From Lutraria lutraria (lineage: Eukaryota; Mollusca; Bivalvia; Venerida; Mactridae), in assembly GCA_964023205.1 (NCBI GenBank), contig OZ026835.1:6034414-6098413 (forward strand): a DNA stretch of 64,000 nt. Direction: 5' to 3'. The notes under the pieces are model-generated. The model made no database searches, was not told where the DNA came from, and saw only the letters and a program-made list of their open reading frames with translations. This document shows, piece by piece, positions 24,501 through 35,393 of this stretch. Position 1 is the stretch's first letter. Every line of letters begins with the position of its first letter. The translations under genes were made by a program, and so were the position numbers.

Positions 24501-24770
24501 ATTGGCCACCTTAAAAGTTGCTTTTTAATAACTTTTAACAATTCTCTATCATGTAAGCTGCTTTTTCATAGCTTTTCACAATTTTCAACCTTATAAGTTG
24601 CATCCTTATAAGTTGCTGTTTGATAGCTTTTAACAATTGCCTACCTTGCAAGTTACTTTCTTTACCACTTTCTTCACTTTCCTGACTACCCTTCTAAACC
24701 AACCTGCATCTGCTGGTATAACTAACGCTAGAATTATGACAAACACCATAAAATATTTGAAGAACTGCAT
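21543..24770 (-). CDS. Array copy A3: secreted cationic peptide precursor with EF-hand pro-domain
   Basis: Coding exons 24770-24645, 23919-23770, 23560-23392, 22605-22552 and 21607-21543 give 187 aa. The signal peptide (MQFFKYFMVFVIILALVI..) matches A1. The basic helix is the shortest of the array, 20 residues from GWFRR to TCK. The hydrophobic exon reads VLWGVVCPVGVTG... and ends HCKRS, so the 7-31-7 cysteine spacing is kept. EF loop 1 is DINNDKYISYYE; loop 2 is completed across an intron as DFNGDGELNTDE. The tail ends DYYSPAAA. All splice sites look sound and no stop interrupts. Intron 5 carries about 1 kb of extra repeat sequence absent from A1, and a 119-bp insertion with a hammerhead-like core. 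AATAAA lies at 21510-21515 on the minus strand. The role is inferred as for A1. Confidence 0.78.
21750..22400. repeat. Dispersed repeat in intron 5 of A3 (also in A5, A6 and at 54.1-54.7 kb)
   Basis: A block containing ACAAAATACCGAAAATCG, GTTAGAGATGGCTAACGC and GATAAAGGGGTACAGTGTTGATCGCAATAAA recurs at about 35890-36470 and 44590-45170 in the same intron of A5 and A6, and outside the array at 54090-54700. A1 lacks it (its intron 5 is only 378 bp). It is therefore a mobile repeat inserted in the common ancestor of A3, A5 and A6. Confidence 0.6.
22709..22827 (+). mobile_element. Short insertion with hammerhead-ribozyme-like core
   Basis: Compared with A5 and A6, intron 5 of A3 has an extra 119 bp bounded by ACAGATG on each side (22702-22708 and 22821-22827). 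It contains CTGATGA (22743-22749), then GGC-TTATCA-GCC able to form a short stem, then GAAAC, the order of conserved parts in a hammerhead ribozyme. One extra A separates CTGATGA from the stem. Penelope-like elements are known to carry hammerheads, so this may be the truncated end of one. Confidence 0.5.
22979..23050 (+). promoter_or_regulatory. Two kappaB-like sites in intron 4 of A3
   Basis: GGGGATTTCCC (22979-22989) is a consensus NF-kappaB site; GGGGAATTTACC (23039-23050) is the homologue of the second site of A5 and A6 with one base changed. Both lie between the EF-hand exons. Confidence 0.4.
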
Positions 24771-26185
24771 TGTACCTGAAAATAAAACAGCAAAAATACA
24801 ATTTGTGTTACAATGCAATTTTATCCTGATATAAACGGCGACGTGTATTTTAAGACAATCATTGAACTATTAACGGATCTGATAAAATAAATTGATTGAC
24901 CAAGAAGTCTCCATTTACTGAATTTATTTTCAAGATGTTTTGTTTATATATAAATATTACTGTTGTGTTAATCAGTTTTGTTCAGCTACAGTTAACCTTA
25001 ATTTAACGACCACTTATTATAATGACCAATTGATTTCATAATCGCTTCAATGTATTTACCAAATAATGAAATTATTCCAATATTAAAACAAGTCCGAAAA
25101 GTTGTCGCAATATCGATACTTTACTGAAGTTAACACCGTAATCACTCCTTTTGTCTATAAAAGAAGTCCTTCATTATTCTGTTGAAAGCTAGATGTAAAA
25201 CATTAGAAGGTCTCAAGTACTGGCGAGCACCGTGCGACACAACACTATATGAAGACCGACTCAATAGCAGGATCAACTATTGTCAGTCTCGTCATCATAG
25301 ATGTCAGTTTATGGCGTCTGTATAAACAAAACCATAGATTTAATGTAAAATGAGTATTTTTATGATGTGATCAAATTGTCCAAATGTATACTAATTTGCA
25401 TGATATAGGTGTAGTTTCATCCTATATAATTTATATTCATTAATGTAGATTTTATTCGCATTTTACAAATATATTGATATATAATCAGTTTCAATAAGTT
25501 ACGCCCGTTTGTGGAACGGGTATTTACTCCCAACTCAAATAATCATTTACATGTGATGTAATATAATATCACGTTAACTACTGTGAATATGAGCATCAAC
25601 TCGATCAATCAAACAACCAAATAAATTGCAAACCGCTGCAATTAACCAATAACAATTAGAACTTAATGAATGCTATGAGTGAACTGACGACAGACTTGAA
25701 CTAAGAAGTCATATGACCGATTTCCCGCAAACAAACATGAACCAGTAAAATCAGTTATACAACAATTAACATAGATTGGTCAATACAGGTAAACGTCATG
25801 TTAATTTTCAATGAAGGTGAAAGACCAATAAATAAAAAGTCATGGAATGACAACTGGTTACATACGTGTACACACTAGTGCTAGTGCTGTGTAAGAGCAA
25901 ATGGTAAAATACCTGATTATGTAAAACACCATGTTCAAACTAATGGACATGCGTTCGTGTTGTCATGCATTCTATTCATGTACTCGAATTCTATATCAAT
26001 ACCGAAATATTTCCACGACAAATTAGCGTTTCCCGTATATGAATGTATTTTTTTCCAACAGTTTGACATAATCTAAAATTACAAAATTCAGATAATGTTT
26101 TTACACAGAACAATGCAACAACAGTCAAGATAAAAACAACATTATGACCATTAAACAGTATCCTTTAAATGACACATATGTTTAC

Positions 26186-26400
26186 CTTTGAATAAGACAG
26201 TTTGTATCAATTTCGTCTTCTTGCTAAACTATCACATATATTGATGAGATACAATACAATACAATTTATTTATACAGATGTTTAGCTATTTATAATACAT
26301 TATAGATCCGTTTGGTGATGCCGACGTGAAGTTTACGTATAATAATACAGTCCTTGCGCTTTATGCTCTTGTGACAATGTCATCCAATACAAGTACTCTT
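26186..26400 (-). promoter_or_regulatory. Promoter and exon 1 of A3, with a 23-bp insertion
   Basis: TATAAATA is at 26294-26287 on the minus strand and exon 1 ends at CAAAG|GTAAAC (last base 26186). Relative to A1, A5 and A6, 23 bp (26253-26275, AATACAATACAATTTATTT plus a repeated ATAC) have been inserted between the TATA box and the usual start site, and about 15 bp are missing from exon 1. The start point may be shifted or the promoter weakened. Confidence 0.5.
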
Positions 26401-27079
26401 TGAAAAAAGGCTGGAACAAACGTATTTCTTCATCAACAACCAATTTATAAACACCGTTCTAAGTGCAAATATTGTTTAAATGTCTGCTTTTACCCAAATT
26501 TGGAAAAAATGTATTTATTTATCAAAAATTCCTCTCAAAAAGGAGACGATCCAACATTTTTTTTGAAGAAAAAATCCAATTTTTTTTTCAACGGACATAT
26601 TTTTTAAAAACTACGTAGAATTATATAATATATAATACTAAACAATATAACAAGGGGTATCTATGCTACTTTTTCTAATACACATGATTAAAATTGACCG
26701 AATGAGTCAAAAGTACAAAGAAAATTCAGGCAGTTCAACAAACAATCCTAATAAAATATAAATCAAACACAGGCTTCTTGAATACTTGAGTAGTTTACTG
26801 TTACTTCACATCATACTAAAAGGCATATTTTTCATGAATTTATTTAAACTAGCACCGAATAAAAACTCGCGTAATCTAGGTCTGTCGAATACAAATTCTT
26901 TGAACGATTAACTGATCGGTATATTTTATACCTGCGCAGTAGCGATGCGCACTAACAATTGTGATATACGTCTTTAATTTAAATCTCTCCAAAATCCTGA
27001 AAGAAATGTACCGATTTTTATTGTGAAATTTTAAAACATTACATTGAATTATTACGAAAGACCGGTGGTGACATTTCAA
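26401..27079. repeat. Upstream flank of A3 shared with A5 and A6
   Basis: The right part (about 26840-27055) matches 42870-43020 and 48960-49110 (CTTTAATTTAAAT, GAAAGAAATGTACC). This extends the duplication unit upstream of the promoter. No coding frame. Confidence 0.5.
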
Positions 27080-27350
27080 CTTCAAGATTTCACAATTTCA
27101 AAACATGAAATAATGAAGTTGAAATCGTGAAATTGTGAAATCGGGAAATTGTGAAATCGTGAATTATAGAAGAAAAATAGTGAAATCGTGAAATTGTGAA
27201 ATCGTGAAATCGTGATTTTTTTTCAGAAAAATCGTGAAATCTTGAAATCGTGATTTTCTAAGAAAAATCGTGAAATTGTGAAATCGTGAATTTTGGAAGA
27301 AAAATCGTGAAATCGTGAAATTGTGAAATAGTGAAATTGTGAAATTAAAG
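27080..27350. repeat. GTGAAATCG/GTGAAATTG satellite
   Basis: Some 25 imperfect copies of a 9-bp unit GTGAAAT(C/T)G, broken at intervals of about 55-60 bp by a spacer ending in GAAAAATCG, giving a higher-order pattern. It interrupts the upstream flank shared by the array copies. Confidence 0.8.
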
Positions 27351-27699
27351 TTGATTACATCATAATGACGTCATTAATCCGCGCCATTTGCATTTGATAG
27401 CCCTACTAAGAACGATAGACATTTATTTCGCTCGTGTCGTTATAGGTAAGTAAATATCTAGATCTATTCTTAATTTATTAATATATATTTTATAAATATA
27501 AATCTAGATATGTAATAAAATTTGTGATACTGTATCAAAAGTAGATTTAGTTTGAGTAGTTATTAATTTGCGCCCCGAAATGTTTTATCCCATCTGTCTT
27601 CAAGTAACAGTTTAGATTGCGAAGAGCTCTGTATTATCTGTCCGTCATGTTATCCGTCCGTTCGTCCGTATTGAATCATGTGTCATAGGGTGAGAAAAA

Positions 27700-27778
27700 T
27701 GTGCAGCCGGACTCGAACCAAGGACGTCTCACTTACATGACGAATGCTCTTCCGACTGAGCTATCCAGCGGCTTACAC
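27700..27778 (-). mobile_element. tRNA-derived SINE head
   Basis: On the minus strand GATAGCTCAGTCGGAAGAGC (A box) and GGTTCGAGTCC (B box) are spaced as in a tRNA gene, but the acceptor and T stems do not pair properly, so it is not a working tRNA. Continuing sequence without introns suggests a SINE head. Confidence 0.5.
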
Positions 27779-28039
27779 ATTATTCTCCCCAATTGTAATT
27801 AAGTCCGCTCCGTGACATACACCCCTGCGAACTGGAAATTTTATGACTCCAGCTGCGGTTCTGGGTGCTGCGAGCGTCGTAAGACTGTGACAGTGTCCGA
27901 GCAATTCAATCACGGTCACATGTTGGGCGCCAAAAGAAGACTTGTATGACATATTTTAATCATTTGTCTGTATATTAAAAGTTTCATATCTGCATGGTAT
28001 TTTTATTTTTCAAGGAAGATATTTTAGTACATGTACCTC

Positions 28040-28175
28040 AGGGAAACTGAACCAGTACTGGACTCCCATCCTCCGTAAGAAACTGCCTACTTTCTCACAC
28101 AAAGAGACATGGTCGGTAGCTGGACTCGAAGCCTCGACCCTCTATTAGTGAGAGGTTAGTGATTTGAAGTCAGCG
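28040..28175 (-). mobile_element. SINE core fragment
   Basis: Reverse complement of the SINE core seen at about 5260-5400 (GACATGGTCGGTAG, CATCCTCCGTAAG). No tail is seen. Confidence 0.5.
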
Positions 28176-28650
28176 ACTTTCACTTGTATTAGAATGACCT
28201 TTGTATCATCAACAAATATTATTGGCATTATCCAAATGTGGTTAAATTTATTGATCTTTTGAATTTTGAAAATATTAATGAACCAAAAAATTTATCAATT
28301 TACATTCATAAAAGTTTTGAGAAAAGAAAAATAATGTATTACAATGTACTTTAATTAGATTGTTTCCCTCTCTCGCAAGACAATGTTTGTTGTAGTCCTT
28401 TGACAAATTTATAGTAATATTTGTTAAATATGTACAATTTAGTCAAATGTTGATCAACGTTATGAATAAATCATAGGATTCTTGTATTATAATAATATTG
28501 ACCATATATTATTTGTATAAATGTAACTACACTCGATTTAAAGTTAAATGAGAACCGTTGTAAACATTTACATTTTTCCGAGGTAGATCAGGTTATTGAC
28601 CGGTTGAAATTACTTTATATTGTAATACATTAACAGAGCACTACCATAAT

Positions 28651-29175
28651 GCGCGGTGGCTCAGAGGTAAAGGCTATGATTACTTTTATAAGTAGTGGTC
28701 AAGAGTTCTAAACTGCCAAAATGCTTTTTTCTTCTTTTTTCTTTTTTGATTAACATATATCGTATTCGAAACTGCAATTTCTTTCCGACTTTCAAGAATT
28801 ACCCTTCAAGTTGTGAAAATCAAAACTAATATCTTATAAAACTATATGCACAATAATGTGTACTATAACATAATTATACTCGCAGTCAGCAGTAGAGAAG
28901 GAGATGGACTGTTTACTTATAGCGACGAGGAGACAGACACGGCGAGTGAATACGATGATGCGTGTTGAATTTACATATTTGAATTGTTTTGAAATGATAT
29001 AATAATATAATGAAAAAAAAATAAACAATACAAAATAAAAGGATTTAAAAATCAAAAGAAAAAAAAATCATACAAAATATAGCTATAAAATGACATTAAC
29101 TAGGTTCGAACCATTGGTTAGAATGATGTATATCTCAAAATCATCAGCACTAATCTTTACGCTATTGAGGCATTT
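28651..29175. mobile_element. Element with tRNA-like sequences facing inwards at both ends (copy 2)
   Basis: The left end reads GCGCGGTGGCTCAGAGGTAA (A-box-like) with AGAGTTCTAAACT (B-box-like) and is followed by T-runs. The right end, read on the minus strand, has TAGCGTAAAGATTAGTGC and GGTTCGAACC. Same plan as 14001-14425. Interior AT-rich. Confidence 0.4.
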
Positions 29176-29344
29176 GTATTTCTTTATCTTATCTATAACG
29201 GTTACCGCGTTTACCTGTTACACCTAAATATCGAAATGAGACTAATCCCCCATTAGCATGCAACTTTAAATCGACTATATGTGGCATGTTTGGCAATTAC
29301 GCGTTTTTTAAAATAAACTATAACATACAGTTGCATTTGTATCT

Positions 29345-30827
29345 TAAAATCCCATTGGCTTTTTGTTATAAAAAAAACAAAAAAACAAGCAATTGCTAAT
29401 ATAATACCAAGATAATAATTACCGACGAAACGAGCCCTTTTTTTAAAAATTTTGTAAACTGGAAATATATAGAGTGCGTGACGTCACTTTATGCCGTGTG
29501 CAGTCACTTTATGACGTGTGCATAACATGACTGCGGGAAAACACAGCTGTTCTATAAATAGTATTTTTTCAATGATATTGAAAAAAATACGATAGTGGTT
29601 TTGGAAAGATTTTTTCTTGCTATAAAGTATGCACGTGAGGAAAACACACCGGATTCCTCTGTTATAGAACAAACAGAAACCATTACGACCTATACATGTA
29701 TATGCTTATGGAACTTCAACGTTTGTACTTTTACAGTTACGAAAGTGCTGAAGTATTATTTAGCAAAGCCATGTTGGGAGAATCGCGATTTTAATAACAA
29801 TGAAATGGAATATTACAATGCAATAAACAGTCCCCTATTAGATTGGAAAGAACAATGTGGACTAAATATTTCTGGTTTCACAATGTTCCATTTTGCATCA
29901 GGATGGAAGTACAGAAATATAGGTGTGAAAATACGCACATTAGTAACTTTAGGGACCAAATAATGCATTCGGATTACACCAGGTATTCGTAAAATCCGAT
30001 TCGTATAACCGGGGTTCGTTGTACTTGAAATATATAGAGACGTAATCGGGACCGTAAATTTTATTCGGATAATACCGGGTATTCGGATAATCGGTGTTCG
30101 GACAATCGAGGTTTTACTTTACTCTATAAGCTGTTACAATGTTCTATGACTGTTATTGGGGTTAAATGAGCAGTTATGGACCGGACTGGAAAAATACCTC
30201 CGAAATCCCTCTGTGACATTTGTGCTAGTACTGGTATTTGGCTGTTATACGTGATACGTCGTCTCATTTATCAATATCTCTATATGGATGGCAGAGATAT
30301 GAATTGGACAGGAAAGATATCTGTTGACCTTCGAACTCCCACTTTGATCTTTGGGCTAGGGATCTGGAAAATGTACATGACACATCATCTCATTACAGGG
30401 AACATTTGTGTCTAGTCAAATTAATTCCCCACATGGTTGGCAGGGGTATGGATCGGACAGATAAAAATGGACGGACGGAAAAACGCATTGTTAGTCCCCG
30501 AAACTAATTTCTAACCAGTAGGGACTTACAACGTTTTGATTACAAGGGAAATCATTATTTGCGCCAGTCCTTAACTTAAAGTCCCATAAGCATAATATAC
30601 ATTTATCGGTCATAATAGTTTCTGTTTATTCTATAACAGAGGAATCCGGTGCGTTTTCCTCACATGCATACCTTATAGCAAGAAAATGTTTCCAAAACCA
30701 CTATCGTATTTTTTTCAATCTGTGTTTTCCCGCAGTCATGTTATGCACACGTCATAAAGTGACGTCACGCGCTCTACGTAAATTGCGTGTTTACATATTT
30801 TTTAGAACAAAAAGCTAATGGGACTAA
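29345..30827. repeat. Foldback element with long inverted arms
   Basis: 29490-29722 and 30583-30790 are inverted copies (shared cores TATAGAA(C/T)AAACAGAAAC, GATAGTGGTTTTGGAAA, TGACTGCGGGAAAACACAG), and CCCATTGGCTTTTTGTT (29350) with AACAAAAAGCTAATGGGACT (30808) extends the pairing outward. The interior (29700-30640) is related to the upstream flanks of A5 and A6 (43230-43640, 49330-50050). One arm also lies at 54158-54370. Confidence 0.6.
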
Positions 30828-32507
30828 TGTGGCAGGTCAAAATAATTTTCAGACAAGTCTTATAGCGCATGTTCGTTCGTTGGTTCGGTTTCTTGTTTGT
30901 CTGTTGCCTGCCTGCGGAAGAATGGTCCTAGACGCATTTCTTTCAACCAAATTTTCACAGAGGACAAATGTCATTGACTACCTACCACTGATTTACACAA
31001 AATGTAAAAATGTGTGCTTGTTGCTTTCATTAAATATAAAATGGGCTTTTGGTAAGGATTCGTGTAAGACTAATAGAAAGTTGTTTCATATTTAACGAAG
31101 GAGTTGGTTTTGTTACGGATGGTTCTTTAAGCCAGGTACTCTAATTGTTCTCAGCTGCTGGACGTGCATACCTGATTAATATATTTTTAAAAAAGTGTTT
31201 AAATTACTTTTTTCTTATTTTCATCGATTGTTAAACAAGGTTTTACAACACATTAGTATCACACGTAATAACAGCTACAGAGGTTCGCCGTATTGTGGCG
31301 ATTGTGGAAGAATTTCGATCAAGCTAGGACTTGGACCAACGACATTAGAACTATGAGTCTGGCTTTATACAATTAGCCTATAAATTGTGTGAGACCAACC
31401 CAAATGAAGTCGTTTGATTTGCGTGATTATCGGACAATTGCATCGGTCTCAGAATTGCGATTTTTATAAAAAAATAAGAGAGAAACTCAATCAAATTATA
31501 CACATTTTATTCGAGGCAACATACATTCTTTTAAGAACTAAATTCTTGAAAGGAACACACACAGATATGGTATAAGTACGATTAAACAATTACACAATTG
31601 TTATTTAATTACATGATGTGAGGCCACCGAAACATATACACAGACAACAATACAAAACATATCACCATCAACAGTATACATAAATATTTACAGGACAAGA
31701 CACTCCTTAGTGACAGATATCAATGAACTATTTATATATCACACTACTCAACTTACACAGTCGGTCAACATGGTTTATTCTGAATATTTTGTGAGCAGGA
31801 CTAGTACTTCCATTTGATACTGAATAGAGGAAGCGTATAATGTCAGTTTATTACTTCATAAGGTTCACTTCTACAAATATATTGTGACATGTTACATTTT
31901 ATCCATGAATTATCGAACAAATTAATGGATTGTGATTGGAGTTTTGCAATATTACGGATTGTTCGCTCATCAAACATGACATATGGTTAAAATGAATCAG
32001 TAATGATTTTTGTATTGTTACAATAGAAAGGTGGTTTAACATAGGCTGACACATAAGCACCGTACGTCGTCCTCAGTAATAGATTCCTATTATGAACAGT
32101 TACGAAATTATCTGGTGATTGCATAAATGTCAACAGTAAATATATAACACACAGCGAGTAAAAAAGAATACGACTAAAATATAAAAAGATGTATCAATAA
32201 AAATATGTATGGAGCAAAGCCATGACAAATTTGTCCGGATTGAGGTCAGAGGGGTTTCATTGTTATATGCAACGTACATTGTTATGATAATGTCATCAAA
32301 TATGCACATTTTGAATCATTGTCGTATTCTATACAGCAGAGGTAATACATTTCAATTAATTGAACCTGCAAATAACGTTACAGAGTTTTGAACCATACTT
32401 TATTTACTACATAATTTAAAAGCATACAGGGTATACAAAACTGTAAGCATTTTGAAGACACATCTTAATTATCTTTTCATTCTTGGGTTGCGATCGTTTC
32501 TTCTAAT
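30828..32507. repeat. Flank of the orphan copy A4
   Basis: No gene. About 31010-31160 resembles 14860-14990, and 31440-32500 resembles the 3' flank of the array genes in decayed form. The left part has no feature I can name. Confidence 0.45.
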
Positions 32508-32572
32508 TTATGCCGCAGCCGGGCTATAGTAGTCGTATTTGAATTCAGACATGTTCTTATTTGTATTTGCAT
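32508..32572 (-). pseudogene. Array copy A4: orphan last exon
   Basis: A single last exon of the family, after a TATTTTCAG acceptor, reads ANTNKNMSEFKYDYYSPAAA and stop. It is intact and still in the usual phase, but no EF-hand, cysteine or signal exon is found upstream before the next duplication block starts at about 34046. Remnant of a lost copy. Confidence 0.7.
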
Positions 32573-32839
32573 CTGAAAATATCACAACATTAAGAATGCG
32601 CAGAAAAAATATAATTTATTATATAATATGGATTGAACTTAGAATCTCAAGACTCAGGTTTGTTTTGACTAATGTATCACTAAGTTGTATAAAGCAGCTA
32701 AGTTTGCGATTGTGAATTGGATGTTGTTCAATTGCCTTTTATACCTTAAAACTTAGACTTCTCATCTTTGATGTTGGTAAATTGTAACTGTCATCGTGGG
32801 TTTTCACTCAGCGGTCTGTTTGAGTGTTTCGTTAAACCG

Positions 32840-33060
32840 TGGTTGAAAATTACATACCATGAGTTTAACCATTGTTCCTTCATTTGATGGTTTAAATCCG
32901 CCGATCACGGTTAACCATGACTACAGTTTTGGCTAATCAGGTTCAAACCCTATTTGACCTATGGTTAACTATGGTTGATCATGAACAGCCATGGTCGATT
33001 ATGACCACATTTCGCGGTGGTAAGACCACTACATTGTTAAATTGAACTGGTTTTGAAACC
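32840..33060. repeat. Cluster of AACCATGGTTAA-like motifs
   Basis: Many short partly palindromic motifs of the form GGTTAACCATG, ATGGTTAACTATGG or CCATGGTCGA occur within about 220 bp. They look like a degenerate short repeat. The sequence around them up to 34045 holds no gene I can see. Confidence 0.35.
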
Positions 33061-34045
33061 ATCTCAAACTCAAAGGTATTAGATGTATAATATTAAGTGT
33101 TGAGGATTGTATTTTAAATATTGTCACTTGTATATCTATAGCATATGTATATATTAAAACATTTACAGGTGAATTTTTAAAAAACTTTTACATTTTTGTT
33201 CCTCTACCCCGAACGTAAAATAGAATCTTAGAATCAAATAAAGACACTTATATGAAAATTGGCCTACCTCTCTAACAGATGACACAATAAATATAAGAGT
33301 GTGTTTGAATTTAAGGGTAACCAATATTTAGTCAACCCGAATTGTATATAAAGCGGGGCAATACCTGAAACTTTCTCAAAATTAACTACTATGTGTGTAT
33401 AATGTCTCAACCAAATTTAAAAAAGTTTTACAATCAGGTTTTGAACAGATGTGTGTCAGAAATCCATAGTTACTTGATTTTCGTTAATTAACCCTGTATA
33501 AATTCCTTTAATCTAAACCAAATATTTTGGAATGAATATTTTCCTCCATATTACTGTATCAATTAATGTTTTAAATACAAAACATTAACCTAAAAACTAA
33601 AAAATAAATAAACAAGAAATGTCTTTAAAAAGACAGTCGCGAAGTGTCTTTGATGTTATGATGCATTATTTTTATCTAATTCCTAAATTGCCGATGTAGT
33701 ACCGTGTGAATACCACTTATCACCTACAGTCCAATTAGGTCACGCATTAAAATCTTGATATTAGGTCAGCTAAATAAATTACGCATTTACTCATAGCTAC
33801 TGTTTATTAATTCAAATAAATGTAAAATGTTTGTCAAGAACGGTTTATAACTTTATTTCGACCGCAGAAGAAAACATTTTCGCACATTTTTACTTTACAA
33901 ATTTTACAACCACAAGAAGTACACATTAAACAAATTATGATTGCAGACTCGCTATAAGTTGGCGTGGTCTTAATTTTTCTACGCTTGTCGATTTCACCCA
34001 ATGGATGGAAGAGTTTCCTCTGAATCATCCAACAGAATGACGAAT

Positions 34046-35350
34046 TTGTTGTTCTGTGTCGGGTTTGCTTCAATCTTTTACAGGCAAGTATTTATTATGT
34101 AAAGATATGCATATAGAAATATTTTTGGTGTTTGCTTTTCACAGCGGAGTTATTAACCTTTGTCCTTTTCATTTCTCTATGTTACATAAGAAAAACACTT
34201 GTGTACGGAACTCCTCCTGCAGTTATGTTGGATTGCCTTCAAGCTTTTACAGATATATAGTTAATTTATGAAAATGTGCTTAAAGAAATAATTTTGGCGT
34301 ACGGCTTTTCCTACCGGAATTATTGTCTATTTTCATTTGTTACATAGGAGGAATTTTGTGTGGGCAACTCCTCCTACAATTTAAATTGGATCGTCTTCAA
34401 ATTATCACAAATTACACGTTATCACATGAAGATGTGTGCAATCATTTTTGGTGTACACCTTTTACCACCAGAGTTATAGTCATTTTCATTACCAAAAATA
34501 GTGCAGGATAACGTTATGATTGCGTGCAACTCTTCATACTGTTTTTTCACGCATTGTCTTCAAACGTTCACAGGTAAGTACTTTAGATATGAAAATGGAC
34601 ATAAATATTTTTTACCATAGCGCATTCGCCCCTGGAGGGGAGACATCCGTTGTCGACCTTCGGATTCGACAACAAGCTCTAGCTTGAAATGTTTTCACAT
34701 TTTACATCGATTGTAAAGCAATGTTTTGCGTTTTGCTGCAATTTGAGTGACCTTCAGTAAATGTGACGATTATGACTGTTTCCGCGCAAGCTAGATCTTA
34801 TACCAACGACTATAGACCTATAAATCGTGTGAAACCAAATAAATAACACCGTTTGGTCGGCATAATTATCTGACTGTATCGTCGATGTCAAAAGTTTGAT
34901 GTTTAGAAATAACAGAGAAACTTAATCAAACTATAATTATTTTATTCAAGACGGTGAAAATAATAATAAATAGAATACAATGGTTTGCACACTGAGTTCG
35001 TGAAACGGAATACTCTTACATGATAAAAGTACGATTAAACAACAGTGCAATTGCAAGGACAACAAATGCACGGACAATAATAATTTGAATATTTAGAGGA
35101 CCAGACATTATCAATAACATAAATCAATGAATCATTTATACATGCTAATCCTCATTTCTTATAAATTATGGATAGTTACCTCAAGTAAACATGACGCACG
35201 ATAAAACTGAATCAGTGTTTGTATTGTGACAATACAAGAGAGGTTCATTTAAAGAATAACGGACACTAAGTGTGAAAAGTATTCTGTTCCCAGTAACAAA
35301 TTCACAAAATGGGACCAGGTATACAATAATGTTAGCATTGTGATGACACA
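34046..35350. repeat. Duplicate of 20196-21500
   Basis: Nearly the same sequence as the tandem-repeat end and 3' flank upstream of A3, starting sharply at about 34048 (TTGTTCTGTGTCGGGTTTGC). It shows that the block containing A3 and the block containing A5 derive from one duplication. Confidence 0.75.
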
Positions 35351-35393
35351 TTTTTAATAATTTATTTATCAAACTTCTGCGATTGTTTCTTTT

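Noticed and set aside
27700..27778. Working tRNA gene on the minus strand
   Set aside because: A and B boxes are good, but acceptor and T stems do not pair; a SINE head fits better.
29595..29963. 122-codon ORF in the foldback element
   Set aside because: It runs across a repeat arm into flank sequence and is broken in the related copies at 43.3 and 49.4 kb; no domain recognised.
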